DNA from: Flavonifractor sp. An92
Lineage (GTDB): Bacteria; Bacillota; Clostridia; Oscillospirales; Oscillospiraceae
Direction: 5' to 3'
Length of the DNA: 64,000 nucleotides
NCBI RefSeq assembly: GCF_002159175.1
Contig: NZ_NFGZ01000002.1
Coordinates: 186,001-250,000 of the forward strand
A program made the translations under genes and the position numbers. Of this stretch, positions 1 to 9,680 are shown piece by piece. The notes under the pieces are model-generated. The model saw only the letters and a list, made by a program, of their open reading frames with translations, ran no database searches and was not told the origin of the DNA. The stretch's first letter is position 1, and the number at the start of each line of letters is the position of its first letter.

Positions 1-680
1 AGATCGGCCTGGCTGTCGTAGGGGGTGGGGCTCTTGTTGATGAGGACCAGGCGCCTGCCCTCATAGTACTGGATGAGGCCCGCCGCCGGGTACACCGCCA
101 GGGAGGTGCCGCCGATGATGAGCAGGTCGGCCTGCTGGATGGCCCGCAGGGCTCCCATCATGGTGTTCTGGTCCAGGGCCTCCTCGTAGAGCACCACGTC
201 CGGCTTGACGATGCCGCCGCACACCGGGCAGCGGGGGACACCCTCCTGCCCCATGACGAAGTCCAGGTCGTAGAACTGGTGGCACTTCATGCAGTGGTTG
301 CGGTGGACCGAGCCGTGGAGCTCGTACACGTTCACGCTGCCGGCGGCCTGGTGGAGGCCGTCGATGTTCTGGGTGACCACCGCCGTCAGCTTGCCCGCCT
401 GTTCCAGCTCGGCCAGCTTCCGGTGGGCGGCGTTGGGTTTTGCAGCCGGGAAGAGCATCTTGTTGTGATAGAAGCGATAAAACTCCTCCGGGTCGCGCTC
501 AAAAAAGGTGTGGCTCAGGATGGTCTCCGGGGGATAGGCGTACTGCTGATTGTAAAGCCCATCCACACTGCGGAAGTCCGGGATGCCGGATTCGGTACTC
601 ACTCCCGCGCCGCCGAAAAAGACGATGCGGCGGCTCTCGTCCACCCACTGCTGGAACTGCTCCAATTTTGCTTCTTCCAT
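1..680 (-). CDS. Sir2-family NAD-dependent protein deacylase (partial, C-terminus off the left edge)
   Basis: Reading the minus strand from the ATG at 678-680 gives an open frame of about 226 residues that leaves the window. It carries the sirtuin signatures: the NAD-binding GAGVSTESGIPDFRS near residue 25, TQNIDGLH, the catalytic histidine in ELHGSVHRN, a CxxC pair (CMKC) and a second pair (CPVC) forming the zinc ribbon, and KPDVVLYEE and IIGGTSLAVYPA for the Rossmann fold. The family removes acyl groups from lysines using NAD. A GGAGGGAAGT Shine-Dalgarno (SD) sequence precedes the start. It is divergent from the dihydrouridine synthase gene. The family is certain; the acyl preference (acetyl or succinyl) cannot be read. 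Confidence 0.93.
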   Translation of the reverse strand, partial: MEEAKLEQFQQWVDESRRIVFFGGAGVSTESGIPDFRSVDGLYNQQYAYPPETILSHTFFERDPEEFYRFYHNKMLFPAAKPNAAHRKLAELEQAGKLTAVVTQNIDGLHQAAGSVNVYELHGSVHRNHCMKCHQFYDLDFVMGQEGVPRCPVCGGIVKPDVVLYEEALDQNTMMGALRAIQQADLLIIGGTSLAVYPAAGLIQYYEGRRLVLINKSPTPYDSQAD

Positions 681-704
681 ACTTCCCTCCAATTCTCCGG
701 CCTC

Positions 705-733
705 TTTCCGGCGTGTTTTTCCTGTGGTATAAT
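705..733 (+). promoter_or_regulatory. Likely sigma-A promoter of the dihydrouridine synthase gene
   Basis: A perfect TATAAT at 728-733 is preceded by TGG, which makes an extended -10. A weak -35 (TTTCCG, 705-710) lies 17 bases upstream. It sits about 35 bases before the start codon of the downstream gene. Confidence 0.55.
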
Positions 734-767
734 CGTCCCGACTATCGATGGAACAGGACGGATGACC

Positions 768-1748
768 ATGCGTTACTACTTTGCCCCCATGGAGGGGATC
801 ACCAGCTATCTCCATCGCGCCATCCACCGGCGCTTTTTCCCCGGTGTGGACCGGTATTACATGCCCTTCGTCTCCCCCAGCCAGGGCCACGCCTTCACCA
901 AGCGGGAGAAGGCCGACCTGAGCCCCGAGCGCAACGCCGGGGTGCCCGCCGTGCCCCAGCTCCTCACCCGCCGGGCGGAGGACTTTATCTGGGCGGCGGG
1001 GGAGCTGGCCCACATGGGCTACCGGGAGGTGAACCTGAACCTGGGCTGCCCCTCCGGCACCGTCACCGCCAAGGGGAAGGGCTCCGGCTTTCTGGCCTTT
1101 CCGGAGGAGCTGGAGCGCTTTCTGGACGAGATCTACGGGGTGAATCTGCCCATCGACATCTCCATCAAGACCCGGCTGGGGGTGCGGGATGAGGGGGAGT
1201 TCCCCGCCCTGCTGGAGCTCTACAACCGCTATCCGGTGAAGGAGCTGACCATCCACCCCCGGGTGCAGAAGGATCTGTACCGCCTGCCGGTGCGCCCGGC
1301 GGCCTTTGCCCAGGCGGCGGAGGGGTGTAAACTCCCGCTGTGCTACAACGGGGACCTGTGTACCGTGGCTGACTGCCGAAACATCGAGGGGCAGTATCCC
1401 GGGGTGGAGGCCATTATGCTGGGCCGGGCCCTGGTGGCCGACCCCGCCCTGGTGCGCAAGATCCAGGGCGGCCCACCCGCCACGGCGGGAGAGCTGGAGA
1501 CCTTCCACAACGCCCTCTATGATGCCTACACCGAGGCCTTCGGCAGCCGGAGAAATGCCATGCTGCGGATGAAGGAGATCTGGTACTACCACATCCACCT
1601 CTTCCGGGATCACGAAAAGCACGCCAAGCACATCCGCAAGGCCCGGGAGACCGGGGATTTTGAGGCGTGGACCGCCTCGGCCTACCGGGAGCTGGAGCTG
1701 TTGCCCGAGCTCCCCCGGGGGTTGGACGACGGTACGCCCTGGAACTGA
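768..1748 (+). CDS. tRNA-dihydrouridine synthase family protein
   Basis: This 326-residue TIM-barrel flavoprotein of the Dus family reduces uridines in tRNA loops to dihydrouridine. The start MRYYFAPMEGIT is the typical N-terminal FMN-binding strand. NLNLGCPSGTV carries the catalytic cysteine, SIKTRLG and TIHPR are core strands, and YNGDLCT and MLGRALVADP bind the FMN phosphate. An ATG six bases upstream (762) is also possible, but AGGACGG is better spaced from 768. The gene ends one base from the convergent nth gene with no obvious hairpin between them. Which Dus subclass it belongs to, and hence which tRNA position it modifies, is not resolved. Confidence 0.92.
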   Translation: MRYYFAPMEGITSYLHRAIHRRFFPGVDRYYMPFVSPSQGHAFTKREKADLSPERNAGVPAVPQLLTRRAEDFIWAAGELAHMGYREVNLNLGCPSGTVTAKGKGSGFLAFPEELERFLDEIYGVNLPIDISIKTRLGVRDEGEFPALLELYNRYPVKELTIHPRVQKDLYRLPVRPAAFAQAAEGCKLPLCYNGDLCTVADCRNIEGQYPGVEAIMLGRALVADPALVRKIQGGPPATAGELETFHNALYDAYTEAFGSRRNAMLRMKEIWYYHIHLFRDHEKHAKHIRKARETGDFEAWTASAYRELELLPELPRGLDDGTPWN

Positions 1749-1749
1749 G

Positions 1750-2391
1750 TTACTCCGCGGGCTGGTAGAAGTCGCACCAGGGCCGCAGGGTGCAGCTCTG
1801 GCAGTCCGGCTTGCGGGCTATGCACACCGCCCGGCCGTGGAGGACCATCCGGTGGCAGAAGTCGTTGGACTCCTCCGGCGGGAGGACCGCCCGGAGCTGC
1901 TGCTCCACCTTCACCGGGTCCTTGGTGCCGTCGGTGAGGCCCAGCCGCCCGGTGATGCGGATGCAGTGGGTGTCGGCCACCACCACGCCGGGCACATGGT
2001 ACACATCGCCCAGGATCAGATTGGCGGTCTTTCGTCCCACGCCGGGCAGCTTCAGAAGGTCCTCCATGGTGTCGGGGACCTTGCCGCCGTACACCTCCAG
2101 CAGCATCCGGGAGGCGGCCACGATGTCCCGGGCCTTGGCCCGGAAAAAGCCGGTGGAGTGGATGTAGGATTCCACCTCCGCCACGTCGGCCTCCGCCAAA
2201 GACTCCAGGGTGGGGAAGCGGGCGAAGAGGGCGGGGGTGACCTGGTTGACCCGCTCGTCGGTGCACTGGGCGGCCAGACGGACCGAGAACAGGAGCTCAT
2301 AGGGCTTGGGATACTGAAGCGAACACAGTCCCTCGGGGTAGAGCTTCTTGAGCTCTTCCACGATGGCCAGGACATGGGCTTCTGGTTTCAT
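1750..2391 (-). CDS. nth: Endonuclease III (DNA glycosylase/AP lyase)
   Basis: This 213-residue base-excision repair enzyme removes oxidised pyrimidines and nicks abasic sites. The helix-hairpin-helix LPGVGRKTAN (about 115-124) contains the catalytic lysine K121, and the catalytic aspartate is D140 in VADTHCIR. The C-terminus has the four-cysteine 4Fe-4S pattern C-x6-C-x2-C-x5-C at 190, 197, 200 and 206. Length and motif order are standard. It converges on the dihydrouridine synthase gene and is divergent from glyA. Confidence 0.96.
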   Translation of the reverse strand: MKPEAHVLAIVEELKKLYPEGLCSLQYPKPYELLFSVRLAAQCTDERVNQVTPALFARFPTLESLAEADVAEVESYIHSTGFFRAKARDIVAASRMLLEVYGGKVPDTMEDLLKLPGVGRKTANLILGDVYHVPGVVVADTHCIRITGRLGLTDGTKDPVKVEQQLRAVLPPEESNDFCHRMVLHGRAVCIARKPDCQSCTLRPWCDFYQPAE

Positions 2392-2472
2392 AAATGGATC
2401 ACCTCATTGGATTGGTGTCTCCATTTTAGCACAGCTTCCACCGAAAAACGATAGGGTGTGGAAAAATGCGGG

Positions 2473-2501
2473 TTGTATTTTACCGGGGGCTCGGCTATAA
2501 T
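2473..2501 (+). promoter_or_regulatory. Sigma-A promoter of glyA
   Basis: -35 TTGTAT (2473-2478), 17-base spacer, perfect -10 TATAAT (2496-2501). The glyA start follows about 60 bases downstream. Confidence 0.85.
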
Positions 2502-2560
2502 CAGACACAGAAACAAACTCGGCAGTATGCCGACCACATGGGCATGAGGAGGAAACGACC

Positions 2561-3808
2561 ATGGTGAAGGATCTGATGGACTACATTGCCGCGCAGGACC
2601 CGGAGGTGGGACAGGCTATCCGGGCCGAGTTTGACCGGCAGCGCCGGAACATCGAGCTCATTGCCTCGGAGAACTTCGTCAGCGAGGCGGTCCTGGCCGC
2701 GATGGGTTCTGTTCTGACCAATAAATACGCTGAGGGCTATCCCGGCAAGCGCTATTATGGCGGCTGCCAGTGCGTGGATGTGGTGGAGGACCTGGCCCGG
2801 GACCGGGCCTGCAAGCTCTTCGGCGCTGATCACGCCAACGTCCAGCCCCACAGCGGCGCCAATGCCAACTACGCGGTCTACCAGGCCCTGTGCAATGTGG
2901 GGGACACGGTGCTGGGCATGGATCTGGCCAACGGCGGACACCTGACCCACGGGAGCCCCGTCAACTTCTCCGGCAAGAATTACAACATCATCTCCTATGG
3001 CCTCAATGAGCAGGGCTACATCGACTACGACAACGTCCGGGACATGGCCCGCAAGTACCACCCCCGCATGATCATCGCCGGCGCGTCGGCCTATCCCCGC
3101 TTCATCGACTACGCCGTCTTTGCCGACATTGCCCACGAGGTGGGGGCCTACCTGATGGTGGATATGGCCCACGTGGCCGGCCTCATCGCCGCCGGGCTCC
3201 ACCCCTCGCCGGTGCCCTACGCCGACGTGGTGACCACCACCACCCACAAGACCCTCCGGGGTCCCCGGGGCGGCATGATCCTGTGCAAAGAGGAGCTGGC
3301 CAAGAAGATCGATTCGGCCATCTTCCCCGGCAGCCAGGGCGGCCCGCTGGAGCACATCATCGCCGCCAAGGCGGTGGCACTGGGCGAGGCCTTCCGGCCC
3401 GAGTTCAAGGTCTATCAGCAGCAGGTGCTGGACAACGCCAAGGCCCTGGCCGCCTCTCTCACTCAGGCAGGCTTCGACCTGGTCTCCGGCGGCACCGATA
3501 ACCACATGATGCTGGTGGACCTGCGCAAGGCCGGCGTCACCGGCAAGGAGATGGAGCACCGTCTGGACGAGGTGCACATCACCGTCAACAAGAACGCCAT
3601 CCCCAACGACCCCGAGAAGCCTTTCGTCACCAGTGGTGTGCGCATCGGCACCCCCGCCGCCACCACCCGGGGCCTGAAGGAGGAAGACATGGTGATCCTG
3701 GGCCAGTTGATCTGGGAGACCGCCACCGACTTCGAGCGGAAGGCCGACGACATCCGGGCGGCCGTGGCCTCCATCACCGACAAGTATCCCCTCTATCCCG
3801 AGAACTGA
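2561..3808 (+). CDS. glyA: Serine hydroxymethyltransferase
   Basis: This 415-residue PLP enzyme interconverts serine plus tetrahydrofolate with glycine plus methylene-tetrahydrofolate. Characteristic segments are [11 protein letters not shown] (31-41), [13 protein letters not shown] (56-68), the PLP lysine K230 in [14 protein letters not shown], and [11 protein letters not shown]. An AGGAGG SD lies 8 bases before the ATG. It is monocistronic, with its own promoter and a strong terminator. In an organism with a glycine-type reductase system this enzyme links serine, glycine and one-carbon pools. Confidence 0.98.
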   Translation: MVKDLMDYIAAQDPEVGQAIRAEFDRQRRNIELIASENFVSEAVLAAMGSVLTNKYAEGYPGKRYYGGCQCVDVVEDLARDRACKLFGADHANVQPHSGANANYAVYQALCNVGDTVLGMDLANGGHLTHGSPVNFSGKNYNIISYGLNEQGYIDYDNVRDMARKYHPRMIIAGASAYPRFIDYAVFADIAHEVGAYLMVDMAHVAGLIAAGLHPSPVPYADVVTTTTHKTLRGPRGGMILCKEELAKKIDSAIFPGSQGGPLEHIIAAKAVALGEAFRPEFKVYQQQVLDNAKALAASLTQAGFDLVSGGTDNHMMLVDLRKAGVTGKEMEHRLDEVHITVNKNAIPNDPEKPFVTSGVRIGTPAATTRGLKEEDMVILGQLIWETATDFERKADDIRAAVASITDKYPLYPEN

Positions 3809-3818
3809 GCAGAAAAAA

Positions 3819-3860
3819 GCCGTGCCCCCGCAGGATGCTGCGGGGGCACGGCACTTTTTT
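3819..3860. terminator. Bidirectional intrinsic terminator between glyA and ftsH
   Basis: A perfect 15-bp stem (3819-3833 with 3838-3852) and four-base loop is followed by six T on the plus strand and preceded by six A. It can therefore stop both the rightward glyA and the leftward ftsH transcripts. Confidence 0.95.
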
Positions 3861-3864
3861 CGGT

Positions 3865-5682
3865 TCAGCGGTTGAGAATCTCCATGAACTCCTCGCCGGT
3901 GATGGTCTCCTTTTCGTAGAGGTAGCGGGCCAGCTCGTCCAGCTTTTCCCGGTTTTCCATCAGGATGGAGGCGGCCTTTTCGTGCTGCTTCCGGACCAGG
4001 TCCACCACCTGGCGGTCGATCTCAGTCTGGGTCTCCATGGAGCAGGTGAGGGAGCTGTCGCCGCCCAGATACTGGTTGCTCACCGTCTCCATGGCCACCA
4101 TGTCGAAGTCCCGGCTCATGCCGTAGCGGGAGATCATGGCCCGGGCCAGCTTGGTGGCCTGCTCGATGTCGTTGGAGGCACCGGTGGAGATGGTGCCGAA
4201 CACCACTTCCTCCGCCGCGCGGCCGCCGGTGAAGGTGGCGATCTTGTTCTCCAGCTCCTCCTTGGTCAGCAGGTAGTGGTTGCCCTCCTCCACCTGCATG
4301 GTGTAGCCCAGCGCGCCGGAGGTGCGGGGGATGATGGTGATCTTCTGCACCGGGGCGGAGTTGTTCTGCCGGGCGGCTACCAGGGCGTGGCCGATCTCGT
4401 GGTAGGACACCGTCCACTTCTCCTGGTCGGTGAGGATGGCGTTCTTCTTCTGGTAGCCGGCGATGACCACCTCGATGCTCTCCTCCAGATCGGCCTGGGT
4501 GGCGTAGCGCCGCCCGTCCCGCACCGCCCGCAGGGCGGCCTCGTTGACGATGTTGGCCAGCTCCGCGCCGGAGGCGCCGGAGGCCATACGGGCGATCTGT
4601 TGAAAGTCCACGTCCTCCGCCACTTTGATCTTCCTGGCGTGGACCCGGAGGATGGCCTCCCGGCCCTGCAGGTCGGGCAGTTCCACCGGCACCCGGCGGT
4701 CAAAGCGGCCGGGGCGGGTGAGGGCCGGGTCCAGAGACTCCGGGCGGTTGGTGGCCGCCAGAATGATGACGCCGGTGTTCCCCTCGAAGCCGTCCATCTC
4801 GGTGAGCAGCTGGTTCAGGGTCTGCTCCCGCTCGTCGTTGCCCCCCAGCTGGCCGTCGCGCTTCTTGCCGATGGCGTCGATCTCGTCGATGAACACGATG
4901 CAGGGGGCCTTCTCCTTGGCCTGCTTGAACAGGTCCCGGACCTTGGACGCGCCCATGCCCACGAACATCTCCACGAACTCCGAGCCGGAGATGGAGAAGA
5001 AGGGGACGTTGGCCTCACCGGCTACGGCCTTTGCCAGCATGGTCTTGCCCGTGCCGGGAGGGCCCACCAGCAGGATGCCCTTGGGCATGGAGGCGCCGAT
5101 GGCCTGGTAGCGGCTGGGGTCGTGGAGGTAGTCCACGATCTCCTGGAGGCTGTCCTTGGCCTCGTCCTCACCGGCCACGTCGGCGAATTTGATGCCCTCA
5201 GAGGATTTTACATAGATCTTCGCATTGGATTTGCCGAAGCCAAAGGACATGGCGTTGGCGCCTCCGGCCCGGTCCATCAGCTTTTTGGACATGTACTGTC
5301 CGATGGCGATAAAGACCACCAGCGGGAGGACCCAGGTCAGCAGGAAGGAGAGAATGGGGGATTCCTGCTGGATCTCCTGGCCGTAGAAGGAGATCCCGGC
5401 CTCATGGAGGCGGTTGGTGAGGTCGGGATCGTCCACCATGGCCGTCTTATAGATGGTCGTCTCGTTCTGGTCGGTGAAGAGGATGCGGTTCTCCTGCTCC
5501 TGGATCTCCACCCGGCCCACCTGGCCCTGCTCGGTCATGGTCATGAAGGTGCCGTAGTCCACGTCCACCATCTGCAGCTGTGACAGCCGCGGGAGGGCCA
5601 GAAGGTTGAAGAGAAAGAGGATCAAGAGAATGATACCATAGTAGTAGATCAGTGGTTTTTTGGGCCGTTTTACTTCGTTCAT
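3865..5682 (-). CDS. ftsH: ATP-dependent zinc metalloprotease FtsH
   Basis: This 605-residue membrane AAA+ protease degrades misfolded membrane proteins and regulatory substrates. Transmembrane segments lie at about 11-28 and 110-127 and flank the external domain. The AAA module has Walker A GPPGTGKT (207-214), Walker [10 protein letters not shown] (261-269) and the second region of homology [19 protein letters not shown]. The zinc motif is HEIGH (428-432), where most homologues have HEAGH; the zinc-binding histidines and the glutamate are intact. It is followed by the terminator shared with glyA. Confidence 0.97.
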   Translation of the reverse strand: MNEVKRPKKPLIYYYGIILLILFLFNLLALPRLSQLQMVDVDYGTFMTMTEQGQVGRVEIQEQENRILFTDQNETTIYKTAMVDDPDLTNRLHEAGISFYGQEIQQESPILSFLLTWVLPLVVFIAIGQYMSKKLMDRAGGANAMSFGFGKSNAKIYVKSSEGIKFADVAGEDEAKDSLQEIVDYLHDPSRYQAIGASMPKGILLVGPPGTGKTMLAKAVAGEANVPFFSISGSEFVEMFVGMGASKVRDLFKQAKEKAPCIVFIDEIDAIGKKRDGQLGGNDEREQTLNQLLTEMDGFEGNTGVIILAATNRPESLDPALTRPGRFDRRVPVELPDLQGREAILRVHARKIKVAEDVDFQQIARMASGASGAELANIVNEAALRAVRDGRRYATQADLEESIEVVIAGYQKKNAILTDQEKWTVSYHEIGHALVAARQNNSAPVQKITIIPRTSGALGYTMQVEEGNHYLLTKEELENKIATFTGGRAAEEVVFGTISTGASNDIEQATKLARAMISRYGMSRDFDMVAMETVSNQYLGGDSSLTCSMETQTEIDRQVVDLVRKQHEKAASILMENREKLDELARYLYEKETITGEEFMEILNR

Positions 5683-5792
5683 ATCCGTTCTCCTTCCTTG
5701 GAGCCTCGTCTCTCTGCACTCTGTATCTCTCTATCAGTTATAGCAAATCGGAACGGAAAGGTACATGGGCGATTCCGGCGCCCTGTATAGAC

Positions 5793-5835
5793 AAAACCCC
5801 CGAAGTGTCAAAAAATCGGACACTTCAGGGGTTTT
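5793..5835. terminator. Intrinsic terminator / long inverted repeat after the TetR gene
   Basis: 17-base arms (5793-5809 and 5819-5835) are complementary except at one position and carry AAAA/TTTT ends. It lies directly after the minus-strand TetR gene and upstream of ftsH. Confidence 0.85.
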
Positions 5836-5846
5836 GGTTCGCAGAT

Positions 5847-6395
5847 TCAGCGGGGGTCGGCACAGGGAAAGGAGATGGCGCCGGTCAGAAGGCGGTACAT
5901 CTCTTCCGCCAGGACATCCAGGTCCAGGGACCGCCGCTCCAGGGCGCTGAGCACCAGGCCCACCATGCCGCTGGCGTAAAAACAGAGCAGCGTCTCCGCG
6001 TCCACGGCGGAGAGGGCCGGGGCCGGGGCCTTTTGCCGCAGCATCGCCTCCAGGTAGGTACGCACCCCCTGGAGAAACAGCCGCTCGATCTCCGCCCGGC
6101 GCTGGGAGGCCAGGAGCTGCTGGATCAGTGTGCGGTGCTGAAAGGTCACCTGCACCAGATTCCGGATCGCCTCCCGGCAGTCGGGGGCGGTGAGCATGGT
6201 CTGGATCGACTCCTCCAGCACCCGGTGCAGATACCACTCCACCACCTCCATCAGGTCCCGGAAGTGGTAGTAAAAGGTCTGGCGGCTGATGTGACAGGTC
6301 TCCACCAGCTCCTTGACGGTGATCTTGTCCAGACTCCTATGGGCCAGCAGGTCGTTCAGGGTGCCGGCGATCATGGCTTTCATGTCAACTGGCAT
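5847..6395 (-). CDS. TetR/AcrR-family transcriptional regulator
   Basis: The protein has 182 residues. The N-terminal helix-turn-helix is clear: LDKITVKELVETCHISRQTFYYHF (about 22-45) matches the TetR recognition-helix pattern ending in TFYYHF. The remaining 130 residues form the variable helical ligand-binding and dimerisation domain. The architecture resembles the short DhaS-like TetR group. No transporter or enzyme partner is adjacent (ftsH and a sensor kinase flank it), so the target and ligand are unknown. It has its own promoter and terminator. Confidence 0.88.
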   Translation of the reverse strand: MPVDMKAMIAGTLNDLLAHRSLDKITVKELVETCHISRQTFYYHFRDLMEVVEWYLHRVLEESIQTMLTAPDCREAIRNLVQVTFQHRTLIQQLLASQRRAEIERLFLQGVRTYLEAMLRQKAPAPALSAVDAETLLCFYASGMVGLVLSALERRSLDLDVLAEEMYRLLTGAISFPCADPR

Positions 6396-6429
6396 GGGCA
6401 GTCCTCCCGCAGTGCGGATTCTGTCCTCG

Positions 6430-6459
6430 ATTGTAACAGAAAGAGGCGGCGGGATGCAA
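6430..6459 (-). promoter_or_regulatory. Sigma-A promoter of the TetR gene
   Basis: On the minus strand: -35 TTGCAT (6454-6459), 18-base spacer, -10 TACAAT (6430-6435), about 35 bases upstream of the start codon. Confidence 0.65.
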
Positions 6460-6486
6460 GCGCTTCGCCGGACTTTTCCCGCCTGC

Positions 6487-7830
6487 TCAGCGGTGCTTGC
6501 CCGGAAGGGCGGGAAGCCGCCGGGTGCGGCGCTGGGTCACCGGCAGGAGTACGGTGAAGCAGGTGCCCTGCTGGGCCGAGCTGGTGACGCTGATGCGCCC
6601 GCCGTGGGTGACCGCGATAGTCTTGGCGATGGCCAGCCCCAAGCCGTAGCCCCCCTGTTCCCGGGAGCGGGAGCTGTCGGCCCGATAGAAGCGCTCAAAG
6701 AGATGGGACAGGTGCTCCGGGGGAATGGGCGGGCCGCTGTTGACTACCGCCAGGCGCAGCCGGTCCTGGACGCGGGACAGGGAGAGGGAGATATTCCCGT
6801 GGTCGCCGGCGTATTTGACCGCGTTGTCCAGCAGGATCATCACCAGACGGCGCAGCTGGCCCTCGTCGCCCTCAATGGTCAGGTCGGGGGCGATGTCGCT
6901 CTCCAGCTCCACCCCAGCCTCAAAGGCCACGGACTCAAAGAGCAGGGCGCAGCCGGTGGTGATCTCGCTCATGGAAATTGTCTCGAACACCAGGGGCTGC
7001 CGGGCGGCGTCGTTGCGGGCCAGGAAGAGAAGGTCCTCCACCAGACTGCGCATCCGGGTGGCCTCGTCCTGGATGAAGGTGATCCACTTCTGTTGTCGGG
7101 CCACCGTGTCCTCCGGATGGGCCAGGACGATGCCCGCGTTGGCCAGAATGACCGTAAGGGGGGTCTTGAGCTCGTGGGAGGCGTCGGCCACGAATTGGCG
7201 CTGCTGCTCCCAGGCCTTCTCCACCGGGTGCAGAGCCATGTTGGAGAGGAAGAGGCTCACCAGGAAGAAGCAGAACAGCGCCCCCACCCCCATCAGCAGG
7301 GAGGTGACGGCCAGCGACATCAGATTTTCCAGCTCCCAGCCCCAGTCGGCAAAGGCGATGCGCCGCTCGCCCGAGGGGCTCTCATCCACCAGATAGCGCA
7401 GCCGCGGGCTGGTGAGCAGTCCGGAGTTGGCGCCGGACTCCAGCACCTGGGAGACAGCCTCCTCCAGGGCGCTGTCGCTGATGGTGATGTTGCTGCCCAT
7501 TTTGGTGGAGAGGATCTCGCCGTCCTCGTCCAGCGTGACGGTAAAGACCGGTACCATGACCAGCTGTCGGCTTCCGGAGTCCTGCACGTGCTGGCCGCCG
7601 CCCGGGCCGCCGCCGGGGTCGTCCTCCGGCTCCCGCGGGGGCAGGTCGATCTCGATGCGCACCGGCAGGTCTCCGTCCTCCCACTTGAGCGCCAGGCGCA
7701 TGGCGTCCACGCTCTGGTCCCGCAGGCGCTGGAAGGAGGAGCCCATCAGAAAGGCCAGTACCACCACCAGCACCACGCTGACCAGCAGCATGTTGATGAG
7801 GATGAATTTACGCCGCAGCTTTCGGATCAT
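6487..7830 (-). CDS. Two-component sensor histidine kinase
   Basis: This 447-residue membrane kinase has transmembrane helices at about 9-29 and 172-195. They flank a 140-residue extracytoplasmic sensor containing a Pro/Gly-rich stretch (64-79). The HisKA phospho-acceptor is H219 in ASHELKTP. The ATPase core has an N-box (LDNAVKYA), a G1 box variant (NSGPPIPP), an F box (LFERFYRAD) and a G2 box (GYGLGLAI). The gene follows its OmpR-type response regulator by 10 bases, so the two form an operon. The ligand is unknown. Confidence 0.95.
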   Translation of the reverse strand: MIRKLRRKFILINMLLVSVVLVVVLAFLMGSSFQRLRDQSVDAMRLALKWEDGDLPVRIEIDLPPREPEDDPGGGPGGGQHVQDSGSRQLVMVPVFTVTLDEDGEILSTKMGSNITISDSALEEAVSQVLESGANSGLLTSPRLRYLVDESPSGERRIAFADWGWELENLMSLAVTSLLMGVGALFCFFLVSLFLSNMALHPVEKAWEQQRQFVADASHELKTPLTVILANAGIVLAHPEDTVARQQKWITFIQDEATRMRSLVEDLLFLARNDAARQPLVFETISMSEITTGCALLFESVAFEAGVELESDIAPDLTIEGDEGQLRRLVMILLDNAVKYAGDHGNISLSLSRVQDRLRLAVVNSGPPIPPEHLSHLFERFYRADSSRSREQGGYGLGLAIAKTIAVTHGGRISVTSSAQQGTCFTVLLPVTQRRTRRLPALPGKHR

Positions 7831-7840
7831 GGCGCCCTCC

Positions 7841-8518
7841 TCAGCTCAGAGGGAATTCCAGGTGATAGCCCACCTTGCGCACGGTGCCGATGGACACCCG
7901 GGTGCCCAGGAAGTGGAGCTTTTTCCGCAGGAAGGAGATGTACACCTCCACATTGTTGTCCTCCGCATCGGACTCGATGCCCCAGACCTTGGAGATGATG
8001 TCCTCCTTGGGGATGACCGCCTTGGGGGCGGACATCAGAAGGCGCAGCACGTCGAACTCCTTGAAGCCCAGGCGCACCGACTTGCCCGCACAGCTCAGGC
8101 AGCGGGTGGAGAGGCTCAGCGTCAGGTCGGAGACCACCAGGCTCTGGGACAGCACCTCCCCCTGGCGGCGGGTGAGGGCCCGCACCCGGGCCAGCAGCTC
8201 GCCCGAGTCGAAGGGCTTGGTCATGTAGTCGTCGGCTCCGCAGTCCAGGCCGGTGATCTTGTCGCCGGTGTCGTCCCGGGCGGTGAGCATCAGGATGGGG
8301 GTGGAGATGTGGGCGGCGCGCAGCCGCCGGGCCACCTCGTAGCCGTCCAGCTTGGGCAGCATCACGTCCAGCAGGACCAGGTCGTACTGACCCGACAGGG
8401 CGTAGTCCAGACCGTCGGCTCCGTCGTTGACCACATCGGCCTGGTAGTGCTGCTCTTCCATGATCTGACCCAGGGTCTCAGACAGCCGGATCTCATCTTC
8501 AACAATCAAAATACGCAT
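7841..8518 (-). CDS. OmpR/PhoB-family response regulator
   Basis: The protein has 225 residues. The receiver domain has acidic residues ED (7-8), phospho-acceptor D51 in LVLLDVMLP and conserved K101 in MTKPF. The C-terminal winged helix spans about 130-222, with LGFKEFDVLRLL and the recognition region NNVEVYISFLRKKL. It is cotranscribed with the downstream histidine kinase and is the first gene of the pair. No promoter with a good -35 could be identified upstream. Confidence 0.96.
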   Translation of the reverse strand: MRILIVEDEIRLSETLGQIMEEQHYQADVVNDGADGLDYALSGQYDLVLLDVMLPKLDGYEVARRLRAAHISTPILMLTARDDTGDKITGLDCGADDYMTKPFDSGELLARVRALTRRQGEVLSQSLVVSDLTLSLSTRCLSCAGKSVRLGFKEFDVLRLLMSAPKAVIPKEDIISKVWGIESDAEDNNVEVYISFLRKKLHFLGTRVSIGTVRKVGYHLEFPLS

Positions 8519-8635
8519 GGTAAATCACTCCTATGTGAGGTTGTTCGATGGAAGTAGAGCCAGTATACCGCGGAAACCTGAAAACGCTCTGAAAGATCGG
8601 ACTATCCCGGGATGATTCTGTCTATTATTATAATA

Positions 8636-8664
8636 AAAAGAAGCCGCCGAATCAATTCGGCGGC
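8636..8664 (-). terminator. Intrinsic terminator after spo0A
   Basis: A 9-10 bp perfect stem (8643-8652 with 8655-8664) lies just past the spo0A stop codon. On the minus strand it is followed by a T-rich tract (complement of the AT-rich 8626-8642). Confidence 0.85.
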
Positions 8665-8679
8665 CTCGGTTTTTTCCAC

Positions 8680-9444
8680 TCATTGTTCCTTGCGCTGGAG
8701 CTGAAGGCGGTCGGCGATCATGGCGATGAACTCCGAATTGGTGGGCTTGCCCTTGGCGTTGCTCACAGTGTAGCCAAAATACTTCTGTAACGTCTCCAGA
8801 TCGCCCCGGTCCCAGGCCACTTCGATGGCGTGGCGGATGGCCCGCTCCACCCGGCTGGCGGTGGTGCCGAAGTGCTTGGCCACTTCGGGGTAGAGGATCT
8901 TGGTGACAGCGTTGATGACGTCCATGTCGTTGACCGCGATGATGATGGCTTCCCGCAGGTACTGATACCCCTTGATGTGGGCGGGCACGCCGATCTCGTG
9001 GATGATGGAGGTGACCACGCTCTCCAGGCTCTGGCTGGACACGGTGGCGGCTTCGCCGTCATCCATGGTCCGCAGGTGGGCCATCTGCCGCAGCCGCTCC
9101 AGCACGGTGGGGATGCGGCAGGGCTTCATGAGATAGTAGTCAGCCCCCTCCGAGGCGGCCAGATCGGCCACGCTGGAGCGCACAAAGCTGGAGAGAACCA
9201 GCACCTGGGGCCGGAATTCCAGCCCGTGGAGCGCCCGCAGGACCTCCAGTCCGTCCATGCCGGATAAAATGAGGTCCATGACCACCAGATCCGGCAGCTC
9301 CTCCCGGATCAGGCGCAGCGCCTCGTTCCCGTCGCCGGTTTCCCCCACCAGCTCCAGGTCGGGTTCAGCGGAAACGGCGTCGCAGAGCAGCCGGCGGAAT
9401 TCCTCGCTGGCGTCCGCGATCAAGACTCGTTTTACAGTGTCCAT
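8680..9444 (-). CDS. spo0A: Sporulation master regulator Spo0A
   Basis: From the ATG at 9442-9444 (AAGGA six bases upstream) the protein has 254 residues. The N-terminal receiver has phospho-acceptor D57 in [13 protein letters not shown] and K107 in LMKPC. The C-terminal Spo0A domain is clear: [36 protein letters not shown] and [13 protein letters not shown]. Phosphorylated Spo0A commits the cell to sporulation. The usual acidic pair at the start of the receiver (DD in Bacillus subtilis) is here D11-A12. The sigF operon lies 9 kb away, and both are sporulation-initiation genes. Confidence 0.97.
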   Translation of the reverse strand: MDTVKRVLIADASEEFRRLLCDAVSAEPDLELVGETGDGNEALRLIREELPDLVVMDLILSGMDGLEVLRALHGLEFRPQVLVLSSFVRSSVADLAASEGADYYLMKPCRIPTVLERLRQMAHLRTMDDGEAATVSSQSLESVVTSIIHEIGVPAHIKGYQYLREAIIIAVNDMDVINAVTKILYPEVAKHFGTTASRVERAIRHAIEVAWDRGDLETLQKYFGYTVSNAKGKPTNSEFIAMIADRLQLQRKEQ

Positions 9445-9584
9445 GTCGATTCCTTCTTCCAATCTTGAAATCCATTTCGTCCGCCTGGCCAGAGCGTCTG
9501 ATCGATCCTCTAACAATTTACCATAATCAGACAGCCCGCGCAAGCTGTTTCTACCAAAAATTGGATAAGAAGTTTTGGACTTTC

Positions 9585-9591
9585 TTCGACC
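9585..9591 (-). promoter_or_regulatory. Candidate Spo0A-binding box (0A box) upstream of spo0A
   Basis: On the minus strand GGTCGAA matches the TGTCGAA consensus at 6 of 7 positions, about 140 bases upstream of the spo0A start. Autoregulation is known for spo0A in Bacillus. A single 7-mer match is weak evidence. Confidence 0.3.
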
Positions 9592-9646
9592 AAAAAACCG
9601 ACTTTTATTTGCGCTTCCCCCAAAAGCGGGTAAATACGACGAAAAA

Positions 9647-9673
9647 CCCGCGCCCCTCCGGGAAGGGCGCGGG
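9647..9673 (-). terminator. Intrinsic terminator after the hybrid kinase
   Basis: A perfect 9-bp GC stem (9647-9655 with 9665-9673) lies seven bases after the stop codon. On the minus strand it is followed by five T. Confidence 0.85.
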
Positions 9674-9680
9674 CTTGTGG

